Under the pieces are notes generated by a model that did not search any database, was not told the DNA's origin, and saw only the letters and a program-made list of their open reading frames with translations. Below are positions 18,677 to 26,432 of a stretch of 62,133 bases of DNA, piece after piece. The first letter of the stretch is position 1. Every line of letters begins with the position of its first letter. The stretch comes from Methanoregula sp. (GTDB taxonomy: Archaea > Halobacteriota > Methanomicrobia > Methanomicrobiales > Methanospirillaceae). The stretch spans positions 1-62,133 of the forward strand of contig NZ_JALOCH010000015.1 in the NCBI RefSeq assembly GCF_023227875.1. The letters run 5' to 3'. The position numbers and the translations under genes are program-made.

Positions 18677-19176
18677 TCACGTTTCTCTTAATGATTGTTT
18701 TGTCTCGTATGGTCATTGCATGGAACCGGCATATCCACAATGAGGCCGTTGCCCGGTGGTGGGTTTTTCATGGGGCCGGGCCGTGCATGTTCCCGCGGCA
18801 GTTGACGGTGGCATACGGGCCACCGGCATTCCCTTCAGGGATCGGGGATCCTGCCGGCTATCATCACTTCGGGTCAGGTACCTCGTTATAATGCAGGTAC
18901 TGCCGGTCTCTGTCAGACACCATAATGAGCATCCGGTTGATTTGGATGCTCAACAGCCCGTCCGACAACGTTCACACAATCTCATGGATAAAGTGGTGAA
19001 GGATCGGTTGATAGTTTTTACATGAATGGCAGTTCGGTATTTAAACATTGTGCATATAGACGGGATGACAGCAACAAACGCTGCCACAATCCGGCTGAAT
19101 TGCGATAAAAAATTTCATCAGACATATGGATTACATTTACCCTGCTGACCCTTCAGGACCTATCGGTACTGCGCAT
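18677..19176. other. 500-bp intergenic stretch with one strong hairpin
   Basis: No convincing gene on either strand; the short open frames lack family features and good ribosome sites. The tfb promoter must lie at its left end. A perfect 8-bp stem (gagcatcc/ggatgctc with a 9-nt loop) is at 18927-18951. An A/T-rich element (gtatttaaacattgtgcata) is at 19036-19056. Confidence 0.5.
18927..18951. other. Perfect inverted repeat, 8-bp stem
   Basis: gagcatcc and ggatgctc flank the loop ggttgattt. There is no T-run directly after it on either strand, so it is not an obvious terminator; an operator or structured RNA is possible. Confidence 0.5.
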
Positions 19177-19395
19177 TCACCGGAGTCTGCGTTCATCGCC
19201 CTGTTTCTGGATTCGCATGAAATTTTCATTCCGCGGGCATTCGTGCGGATTCACCCCATTCGCCGGAATCCACTTCCCTTCCCGCGGGTTGAACCGGGCC
19301 GGGCATGACATTTCTTTAACTGCCGATCCATTGAGTCCCGGGACCATTTTGGTTTTGATGTGTTCACAATCCGTGCAAAAATGATAATTGCCCAT
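19177..19395 (-). CDS. Small four-cysteine protein, 72 aa
   Basis: Cysteines at residues 7, 10, 31 and 53 (HFCTDCEHI, SCPARF, HECPRN) suggest a small zinc-binding or metal-binding fold. The rest is polar and rich in Asn, Arg and Pro. ATG at 19395. No named family recognised. Small Cys proteins of this kind are often nucleic-acid associated, but nothing here shows that. Confidence 0.6.
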   Translation of the reverse strand: MGNYHFCTDCEHIKTKMVPGLNGSAVKEMSCPARFNPREGKWIPANGVNPHECPRNENFMRIQKQGDERRLR

Positions 19396-19492
19396 CGGTA
19401 ATCTCCTGCCTGGCTGAATTTGCCAGACTTGATGTGGACTCTTCTCTGAATGAGGTTATATGCCTTAGCATGGTGCATAGGCCGGCAGAAAT

Positions 19493-20004
19493 GTGACAGT
19501 GGGCAGCCTGCATAAGGAAAATCCCGCGCTTGTCTACAATCTCCCGGGCATTGGGACCGGCGTGATGGTTGCAGGCAGTGAACAGACCGCCGTGGTCGCG
19601 ATGATCGATTACTCCAAGGCGCCGTATCTAAGCACGGTCCATATCGTGAACAAGAGTGACAACCTGTCCCTCCGGCACATGGATTTCCCGGACGATACCA
19701 TCATTGCGACAGTCGACAGCGGCATTGTATACCTTACAATGATAAACTGGGGTACTTCCTCAATGCCCGTACCGGAGAACGGGAACGAAGGTTCCTGCTC
19801 ATCGACAACTACGGCGGATTAAGCGACAGCGAAAACCCGGTCCTTCCCGGCTCCTCCGAGGGGCGCAGGTACCTGGAAACCACTGCCCTGATCTCATCGT
19901 GGAGCACTGACGGGACGGTCCGCTCCCGCCCCCGGCTCACGATGAATGCTGTCGCCTACAACTGTTTTGTTAACGGGACATACGGGGAGATTGTGGAGAT
20001 CTGA
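19493..20004 (+). pseudogene. Frameshifted, N-truncated beta-sheet protein gene
   Basis: The frame from GTG 19493 (VGSLHKENPALVYNLPG) stays open to 19822 but loses sense after VDSGIVYL at about 19735. The other frame then continues as NDKLGYFLNARTGERERRFL to a TGA at 20004. Loss of one T in ctt(t)acaat near 19736 would explain the switch and restore GIVYLYNDKLGYF. The repeated short strands resemble a beta-propeller or similar extracellular fragment. There is no proper N-terminus. A sequencing error at the shift cannot be excluded. Confidence 0.6.
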
Positions 20005-20144
20005 TCTTCTCCTTTTTCCGGCAGGGTGACCTCCCTGGTTCTATGGGGGAGCGTCAACAGGATCCTTCAAAAGGCAATCCCGCATCTCACCAGCGTTAGA
20101 CCGGTCATGGCAAATAACAAGTGAGTATCCGCCGGTGCACGGTG

Positions 20145-20384
20145 TTACATCCCGAGATATTTCTGCACGCCATATACCAGGAAGGCCGGCCAGAGAAGCG
20201 CTTTGATGACACCCAGGATTCCACCCAGCAGGCTCGTGGCCGTGGTGAGATAATAGAACAGGGCACCGAGGAAACCCAGCCCGTACAGAGCGCCTCCCGA
20301 TCCGTGGCAACACATATGCTTCATCATGTGAGTTTTGGACCCGCACCAGTTTTTCGTTCCCTGTTCAGAAGTTTCCGTCTCCAT
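20145..20384 (-). CDS. Small Cys/His-containing membrane protein, 79 aa
   Basis: Start chosen at ATG 20384 (METETSEQGTKNWCGSK). The segment HMMKHMCCHGSGGALYGLG precedes two hydrophobic helices (FLGALFYYLTTATSLLGGIL and VIKALLWPAFLVYGVQKYL). This CxGSGGxxYGLG plus two-helix layout occurs in many bacterial and archaeal uncharacterised membrane proteins. It is divergent from the HxlR regulator, with a shared 157-bp region between, so the regulator may control it. Confidence 0.7.
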   Translation of the reverse strand: METETSEQGTKNWCGSKTHMMKHMCCHGSGGALYGLGFLGALFYYLTTATSLLGGILGVIKALLWPAFLVYGVQKYLGM

Positions 20385-20541
20385 GTCTCTCAACTCACAG
20401 AATTCTATCGTCTCTATAAATATAAAAGAAACCGGCAAAGTATTGCCATATCGTTCCCGATACATCGTTGCCCGTCATAAAAACACGAAAGAGAAAAACA
20501 AAACACAACCGTTAATGTTCCGGCGCACGGAATACCGGCAT

Positions 20542-20877
20542 ATGCCAAAAAAACGGATGTACGTCTGTTCGCTCGATGCAGGAATCGACGTGATCTGCGG
20601 GAAATGGAAACCCGCAATCCTCTGGAAGATCAAGGACGCTCCCTTGTGTTTCGGGGCAATCCAGGAGAAACTGCCGGCGATCTCCCCGAAGATGCTCACC
20701 CGGCAGCTCAGAGCCCTTGAAGCAGATCGCCTGGTCTCCCGCACGGAGTATCCCGGCATACCTCCCCGTGTCGAATATTCCCTGACCGAGCGTGGGCGTA
20801 CCGTCATCCCGATTCTCATGTCGCTGAAAGACTGGGCTGATACGGAGCTGGCAGACCAGATCGAAGAGTGTCATTAA
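20542..20877 (+). CDS. HxlR-family winged-helix transcription regulator
   Basis: 111 aa from ATG 20542 (MPKKRMYVCSLDAGIDVICG); an in-frame ATG at 20515 would add 9 residues. The HxlR core is clear: GKWKPAILWKIKDAPLCFGA, recognition helix ISPKMLTRQLRALEADRLV, and wing YPGIPPRVEYSLTERG. The Cys near the N-terminus matches the redox-sensing Cys of HypR/HxlR proteins. A downstream aldo/keto reductase operon and a divergent membrane protein are candidate targets. Confidence 0.92.
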   Translation: MPKKRMYVCSLDAGIDVICGKWKPAILWKIKDAPLCFGAIQEKLPAISPKMLTRQLRALEADRLVSRTEYPGIPPRVEYSLTERGRTVIPILMSLKDWADTELADQIEECH

Positions 20878-21016
20878 CCGGGCTGTTCCCATCTTTGCGA
20901 TCGATTGTTCTGCCAACAGGGCTCGCTGCTTTTTTGCCCTTTGCTTGCTGACATTTTTGTCCCTGATCCCTATTTATCCCCGCAGGATCTTTTTTAAGCG
21001 GGAGAACGGTGAAAGG

Positions 21017-22174
21017 ATGCTGTACAGGAAGTTTCCGCGGTGCCCGCACGACCTCTCGATCCTCGGTTTCGGGTGTATGCGCCTGCCACCCGCTGAGGGC
21101 GAGCCGGCCGGAGGAAAGATTGACGAGCCGCAGGCAATTCGTATGATCCGCACCGCCATTGACGCCGGGGTCAATTACATCGATACAGCCTACCCCTACC
21201 ACAACGGGGAGGGTGAGGTGGTTGTCGGGAGGGCGCTTGGCGACGGGTACCGCGACCGGGTTTTTCTGGCCACCAAGCTCCCGAGCTGGCTCGTCACCAG
21301 CCGGGAGGACATGGACAGGTACCTGGACGAACAGCTCGCCCGGCTCGGCACGGACCATATTGATTTCTATCTCCTCCACGGGCTCGGCGCCGAAACGTGG
21401 GAGAACCTTTCCCGTCTGGGCGTGCTGGAATTCCTTGACAGCGCCATAGCGGACGGCCGGATCCGGTACCCTGCATTTTCCTTCCACGACCAGTTTGCGG
21501 TCTTTAAGGAGATCGTCGATGCCTACGAATGGACCTTTGCCCAGATCCAGTACAACTACATGGACGAACAGAACCAGGCCGGCACGCAGGGGCTGAAGTA
21601 CGCAGCGGAACGGGGTCTTGGCATCGTTGTCATGGAACCGCTCCGGGGCGGTCTCCTCTCTGGGGACGTGCCCGCAATCCACCAGCATCTCCGCGATGCC
21701 CCGGTCCGGCGCACGCCTTCGGAATGGGGGCTCCGCTGGGTCTGGAACCACCCGGAAGTCACGGTCGCGCTCTCCGGTATGTCCGCGATGGCACAGGTCA
21801 CCGAAAACCTCGCCTGCGCCGAGCAGGACCTCCCCGGTTCTCTCTCTCCCGATGAGCTTGCCGTTATCGAAACGATGCGGGACACGTTTGCCTCCCGCGT
21901 GAAGATCCCGTGCACCGGTTGCCGCTACTGCATGCCGTGCGAAAACGGCGTCGATATCCCCGGGTGCTTCATGTATTACAACCAGGCGTACACCTACGAT
22001 GCCAAGGAGAAAGCGGAGGGTGTGTACCTCTGGGCCCTCAACGGTACGTTTACCGGGGGAATACCGGGTTATGCATCCTGTTGTGTCCAGTGCGGGGAGT
22101 GCGAGGAGAAATGCCCACAGCATCTTCCCATCCGGGAATACCTGCAGGATGTGAGCGGATTTTTCGAAAAATGA
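21017..22174 (+). CDS. Aldo/keto reductase with C-terminal 4Fe-4S domain
   Basis: 385 aa from ATG 21017 (MLYRKFPRCPHDLSILGFGC), preceded by ggtgaaagg. An AKR TIM barrel (1-285) with NAD(P)H-type motifs and the catalytic segment DTAYPYHNGEGE (Asp, Tyr) is followed by an Fe-S region with CTGCRYCMPC and CVQCGECEEKCPQ. This is the predicted aldo/keto reductase type with a ferredoxin-like tail, common in anaerobes. The substrate is unknown. The tautomerase gene begins 17 bp downstream, so the two are likely cotranscribed, with the HxlR gene just upstream. Confidence 0.93.
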   Translation: MLYRKFPRCPHDLSILGFGCMRLPPAEGEPAGGKIDEPQAIRMIRTAIDAGVNYIDTAYPYHNGEGEVVVGRALGDGYRDRVFLATKLPSWLVTSREDMDRYLDEQLARLGTDHIDFYLLHGLGAETWENLSRLGVLEFLDSAIADGRIRYPAFSFHDQFAVFKEIVDAYEWTFAQIQYNYMDEQNQAGTQGLKYAAERGLGIVVMEPLRGGLLSGDVPAIHQHLRDAPVRRTPSEWGLRWVWNHPEVTVALSGMSAMAQVTENLACAEQDLPGSLSPDELAVIETMRDTFASRVKIPCTGCRYCMPCENGVDIPGCFMYYNQAYTYDAKEKAEGVYLWALNGTFTGGIPGYASCCVQCGECEEKCPQHLPIREYLQDVSGFFEK

Positions 22175-22191
22175 AAAAATGAGGTAAGGAA

Positions 22192-22416
22192 ATGCCTGTA
22201 ATCACGATTGACCTGTGGCCGGTAAGCACCGAAGTACGAGCAAAACTGATCCGGGACCTGACAACAACCGCATCGGAAATCACAAAGCTTCCGCCATCCG
22301 CGTTCTTTGTGTATGTCCGGGAATACCCGCGTGACGCTATTGGCGTTGGCGGAGTCCCGCTCTCGCAGATGGTTCCGGATGCGGGGACACTGCCAAAGGA
22401 GGAGCCCAGTTCCTAA
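22192..22416 (+). CDS. 4-oxalocrotonate tautomerase family protein
   Basis: 74 aa starting MPVITIDLWPVS; removal of Met exposes the catalytic Pro1 of the tautomerase superfamily. The rest shows the beta-alpha-beta pattern (STEVRAKLIRDLTTTASEIT, then AFFVYVREYPRD). It is 17 bp after the Fe-S aldo/keto reductase. Physiological substrate unknown. Confidence 0.88.
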   Translation: MPVITIDLWPVSTEVRAKLIRDLTTTASEITKLPPSAFFVYVREYPRDAIGVGGVPLSQMVPDAGTLPKEEPSS

Positions 22417-22782
22417 CTCGCTGAGCAGAGGTTTCCCTGTCATTATCTGCTTGCCGGCGCTCCATCTCTGCTCCCCCGGATCGGGCCGCACCGCAGCCAC
22501 CAGGTGCTGCTCACGCAGGAGCCGGGACGGTTGCATGCGAGCCAGATTCCCTGAATAGTGGTGGCGATGGGGGGATATACGAGTAACGAAGATGGCGGGT
22601 GAACGTGAAAAGAGGGAGGGGTCTTTGCCCGGTCGATAACGATTATGTTAACTCATCCATGAATATAATCACCATCGGGGGCATTATATCGCCGAACGGT
22701 ATCAATAATAATTAAGTAGCATCATGTTCGATCAGATAGACGTTTCTCTCATGGAAAGGGGGATGTACCGCTCAAAGGTGGA
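22417..22782. other. 366-bp intergenic stretch
   Basis: No gene seen. The right end has A/T-rich promoter-like sequence (tcaataataattaagtagc, 22699-22717) and an AAGGTGGA ribosome site immediately before the glycosyltransferase ATG at 22783. Confidence 0.45.
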
Positions 22783-25215
22783 ATGTATCTGATCGATCGA
22801 GACTTCATCCGTACATACCGTGCAGAGATATGCCTCGTTGGCATCGTTCTCCTGTCTGCGTTCCTGAACCTCTGGAACCTCTGGAACCAGGGAGGGAACG
22901 CCTATTATGCGGCCGCTGTCAGGAGCGCACTCGTCAACCCGTGGGCCGGCTTCTTTGGCTCCGTTGACCCGGCCGGGTTCATCACCGTGGACAAACCGCC
23001 CGTCGGCATCTGGGTCCAGGCGCTCTTTGCCGCGGTGCTGGGGTACCAGGAATGGATCTGCGTCCTTCCCCAGGCCCTTGCCGGGATCGGCTGCGTTGTC
23101 TTGGTCTATTTCATCGTCTCCCGCCCGTTCGGGAAGCCGGCCGGGCTCATATCGGCGCTGGCCCTCGCCGTCACCCCCATCTTCGTCACGATCTCCCGGA
23201 ACGAGACCATGGACGCCCAGATGATTTTCGTCATCCTCCTTGCCGTCTGGGTAGTACTGAAGGCGGCACGCGAGCGGTCGCTCCCGTATCTTCTTGCCGC
23301 GGCTGCCCTGGTCGGGCTGGCGTTCAATATCAAGATGATCCAGGCATTCATCATCGTACCGGCAATCTTTGGTGTATACCTCTGGGGCGCAACGGGCCTG
23401 GACTGGAAGAAGCGGGTTCTCCACCTCGTTCTTGCAGCAATCGTCCTTTTGGCAGTCTCATTCTCCTGGGCCCTCGTGGTCGACGCGATCCCGGCGGACC
23501 AGCGCCCCCACATCGGCGGGAGCGGGGACAACACGGTCCTGGGTCTCGTCATTAACTATAATGGCATCCACCGGCTCGGCATCGGAGGAAGTGGCATGGG
23601 GGGCGGCCCGGGTGGCTCTTTTGGCAGTTCCGTCGCCGGGATGTCCCGTTCAGACCGGACGAACCGTTCGGCAGAAGCCTCGGGCCCGGCCACGTCTTCG
23701 TTTACGGGACCCGGCAGCAGTGCGACCGGGATGACGGGGACACCCCCGGGGATACCGGACAGTTCCGGCAGTACAGCGGGGGCGCCGGATCAGTCCCCGG
23801 GCATGTCGGGCAGTCCGCAGGACGGGGCATCGGCATCCGGCCAGGGGCCCCGGCAGGGCCCGTCCGGGATGCAGCAGTCATCGTCAGGTATCCTTGGCTT
23901 GTTCTCCGTCTCCGGCAATGGTGGCGGTGGCATGAACAGCGGCGGGAGCCCCGGGCTCTTCCGCATCTTCCGGGACGGCCTTGCCGGGGACATTGCCTGG
24001 CTTTTGGTCTTTGCCCTCATCGGGGTCCTGGCCTGGCTGCGGAAGCTAAAGTCCCTCTCCCTTGCGGGTGTTGACGAGGCTGGCTACACCGGCGAGCGGT
24101 GGCTTGTCATCCTTGCGTTCCTCCTCTGGCTGGTCCCCGGACTCGTGTACTTCAGCTTCACCTCCGGGTTCTGGCACGACTACTATATCGCCACGATAGC
24201 ACCGCCCATCGCCGGCCTCATCGGGATCGGAGTGATTGGAATGTACGACCGGTACGTTGAAGGCGGCCGGGCCGGCTGGCTCCTGGTTGCCGCAATCCTC
24301 GTCACCGGTCTCCTCCAGGCCCTCTTCCTCTCCTACGATGGGGAGTGGGCCGGCCCGCTCCTCCCCCTCGTGCTTGCGGGGACGATCGTATGTACCATAC
24401 TCCTTTCATGGATGCAGATCCGGAGAGATACTCCCCACGCGGTCCACCGTACAAAGATCGTGGCCGTTGCTCTTGCCCTCCTCTTTATTGCACCCCTGGT
24501 CTGGTCATTCACCCCCATGATAAACGGGAACGGCGGGACCATGCCAACGGCAGGCCCGTCCGGAGGCAGGGGCAGCGGGCCCGGCCAGTCGAACGTCGTT
24601 GGTATGGCAGGCCCGGGGAATGTCGGGTATGGTGCCATAATCGATAGTGATGCGACAGATACAATCAGCCGGCAGGGAAGCGACGTATACGGGATGAGCG
24701 GGACCGCAACCCGTCTCTCTGACCGTTCGGCTGTGCCGGGATCCGGTACGGGTTTTGCTACCGGAGGAGCGGGAGCCTCTGCTGGCCCGTCAGTCAGCCG
24801 GAATAACGGGGGATCGGGAACGGGCGGCGGGCCCGGAGGCATGGGTTCGGGTAGTGTTTCTACGGCAAGCCTTGCACAATTCCTGCTGGCCAATACCACC
24901 ACCGAAACCTGGATTCTCGTGGTCCCGAATGCGCAGTCGGCAGCAGACCTGATCATCTCCACGGGAAAACCCGTGATGTGCTTCGGGTTCATGGGAAGCG
25001 ACGATGCCATCAGTCTTACAAAACTCCAGCAGTATGTCCGTGATGGCAAAGTCCGGTACTTCCAGACCGGCAGCAGTGGCGGGGGCGGAGGCATGGGCGG
25101 GACCAGCAGTATCTTCAGCTGGGCCAGTTCCCGCTGTACGCCCGTGACCGTTACGGATGACTCCGGTGCTTCCACCACGCTGTACGACTGTAAGGGAGCG
25201 TCAGGCACGGCCTGA
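22783..25215 (+). CDS. GT39-type membrane glycosyltransferase (YkcB-like) with Gly/Ser-rich inserts
   Basis: 810 aa. The N-terminal 230 residues resemble lipid-sugar dependent glycosyltransferases of family 39 (NAYYAAAVRSAL, GSVDPAGFITVDKPPVGIW, then multiple membrane helices). These transfer a sugar from a polyprenyl carrier to protein or lipid on the outer face of the membrane. Two long low-complexity loops rich in Gly, Ser, Met and Pro interrupt it (about 265-395 and 575-690). The C-terminal part (WILVVPNAQSAADLIISTGK ... VMCFGFMGSD) matches the YkcA/YkcB C-terminal domain, which also ends with a Gly-rich stretch (GSSGGGGGMGG). Stands alone in its transcription unit. Confidence 0.9.
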   Translation: MYLIDRDFIRTYRAEICLVGIVLLSAFLNLWNLWNQGGNAYYAAAVRSALVNPWAGFFGSVDPAGFITVDKPPVGIWVQALFAAVLGYQEWICVLPQALAGIGCVVLVYFIVSRPFGKPAGLISALALAVTPIFVTISRNETMDAQMIFVILLAVWVVLKAARERSLPYLLAAAALVGLAFNIKMIQAFIIVPAIFGVYLWGATGLDWKKRVLHLVLAAIVLLAVSFSWALVVDAIPADQRPHIGGSGDNTVLGLVINYNGIHRLGIGGSGMGGGPGGSFGSSVAGMSRSDRTNRSAEASGPATSSFTGPGSSATGMTGTPPGIPDSSGSTAGAPDQSPGMSGSPQDGASASGQGPRQGPSGMQQSSSGILGLFSVSGNGGGGMNSGGSPGLFRIFRDGLAGDIAWLLVFALIGVLAWLRKLKSLSLAGVDEAGYTGERWLVILAFLLWLVPGLVYFSFTSGFWHDYYIATIAPPIAGLIGIGVIGMYDRYVEGGRAGWLLVAAILVTGLLQALFLSYDGEWAGPLLPLVLAGTIVCTILLSWMQIRRDTPHAVHRTKIVAVALALLFIAPLVWSFTPMINGNGGTMPTAGPSGGRGSGPGQSNVVGMAGPGNVGYGAIIDSDATDTISRQGSDVYGMSGTATRLSDRSAVPGSGTGFATGGAGASAGPSVSRNNGGSGTGGGPGGMGSGSVSTASLAQFLLANTTTETWILVVPNAQSAADLIISTGKPVMCFGFMGSDDAISLTKLQQYVRDGKVRYFQTGSSGGGGGMGGTSSIFSWASSRCTPVTVTDDSGASTTLYDCKGASGTA

Positions 25216-25340
25216 TTATGCGGGCCCTCCCCGTAGTGCGGTCGGGTCTCCTCGCGTAATGGATCCGGCAGGCAGTTCTGTCCATGTGCGGCAACGCTGT
25301 CGGCTACCCGTCGGCGGTGCCGGGACCGGCCTCCCCGGGT

Positions 25341-25617
25341 TTACCGGTTCTGACACTCCATAAAGCATTGGGTGACATACTCTGGATAGCAGAACGTCAC
25401 CAGCATGGCCGGGCGATCGCTGCAATACTTGCTGTAGCATTCATTCATGCACGATAAAGACACGGAGCCGGCTCCGCTGTTGAGCGGGGGCTGGATATCC
25501 TGGTGCTGAGGGCCAGTCGTATACAACAATCCCCCGGGCAGCGAACGCACCGAAAAGGGACCGGCAGATCATAAACAGGACAAGGCGGGCAAGAGGGGAA
25601 TGTTCGGGGAGTGTCAT
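25341..25617 (-). pseudogene. Exported Cys-rich peptide, frameshifted third family member
   Basis: From ATG 25617 the frame reads MTLPEHSPLARLVLFMICRS, almost the same leader as the peptides at 28717 and 29110. A run of five G at about 25533 shifts it out of frame. Removing one G gives GLLYTTGPQHQDIQPPLN and then a core with six Cys (CMNECYSKYC, FCYPE, CFMEC) ending at 25341, about 91 aa in all. Since the change is in a homopolymer, it may be a real inactivation, a phase switch or a sequencing error. Opposite strand to its two relatives. Confidence 0.72.
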
Positions 25618-25698
25618 AAGAAGACCATCCTGCAGTTCACCAGGTGATCTCCGGTGGGAACGGTGGAGTGATAAACATAGTGAAATGTGGAGGTACAG

Positions 25699-26205
25699 TC
25701 ACAGTGCCTTTCGGGACAGTTCACTGTCCAGCAGATCGAACCGCCGGAGACATTCCACATATTCCGCAACGAGATAGTAATTTGCCAGGTCCTCTTCATC
25801 CAGACCACGGAACGCACAGAGTTCATCCCAGAGCAGGCTGCTCCCCTCGACCATGAAATACGCAGAGTGGAGCTCCACGGCTGCGACAATAGTTCTTCCC
25901 CGGAACATTTCATCCTGGTTTTCGTACAGGTGTTTTCCGGTACCGGTATTATCGATGACGAACCCGGACACCTCGGGCATTGTACCCGCCGGCATCTTTC
26001 TCGCATGGCACTCATTTGAGAGAATATTGTCCTTGACAACATCACGCAGGGAGTCCGTGGTAAGTTCCCGCACGGGATATTTCCCCGTGAGATACGCGAG
26101 GATCTCGGGACCGGTTTTTTTGTTGGGGCTCAGCCGGGGACAAAAGGCCTCAGCCTCTTCTTTCCATTGACGGACAAGTTCCGGAGTTACCTTGCGGGCG
26201 AGCAT
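25699..26205 (-). CDS. Hypothetical protein, 168 aa
   Basis: Soluble protein, with N-terminal helical part (ARKVTPELVRQWKEEAEAFC), then NECHARKMPAGTMPEVSGFV and a C-terminal helical region (GLDEEDLANYYLVAEYVECL). No membrane segments. Family not recognised. ATG at 26205. It lies between the frameshifted Cys-rich peptide (same strand, downstream) and the legumain-like fusion. Confidence 0.65.
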   Translation of the reverse strand: MLARKVTPELVRQWKEEAEAFCPRLSPNKKTGPEILAYLTGKYPVRELTTDSLRDVVKDNILSNECHARKMPAGTMPEVSGFVIDNTGTGKHLYENQDEMFRGRTIVAAVELHSAYFMVEGSSLLWDELCAFRGLDEEDLANYYLVAEYVECLRRFDLLDSELSRKAL

Positions 26206-26432
26206 TGGTAACTACGTATGTGCCGGCATGGTATTAAACGGAATTTTTTAAAATTCCGGCCGGGCTTTGGATTGATCGGTGCATCGCGGGAAGATGCCCT
26301 TCACTATTCCCTGTCCGCTTGGCCGGAGGAGGGGACGTTGCCCCGGCTGGTGAACGGGATATTGCAGGGAGCCCGGGTTTTACCGCCGGTGGTGCAGGAT
26401 GACTATCCTTATCTTTCTGGTATTCCCATCTC

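Noticed and set aside
18691..19025. Small open frames between tfb and the four-Cys gene
   Set aside because: No ribosome sites, no motif, overlapping frames; treated as intergenic.
20816..22123. Minus-strand open frame of 435 codons over the aldo/keto reductase
   Set aside because: Antisense to a gene with full AKR and 4Fe-4S motifs; the predicted protein has no family features.
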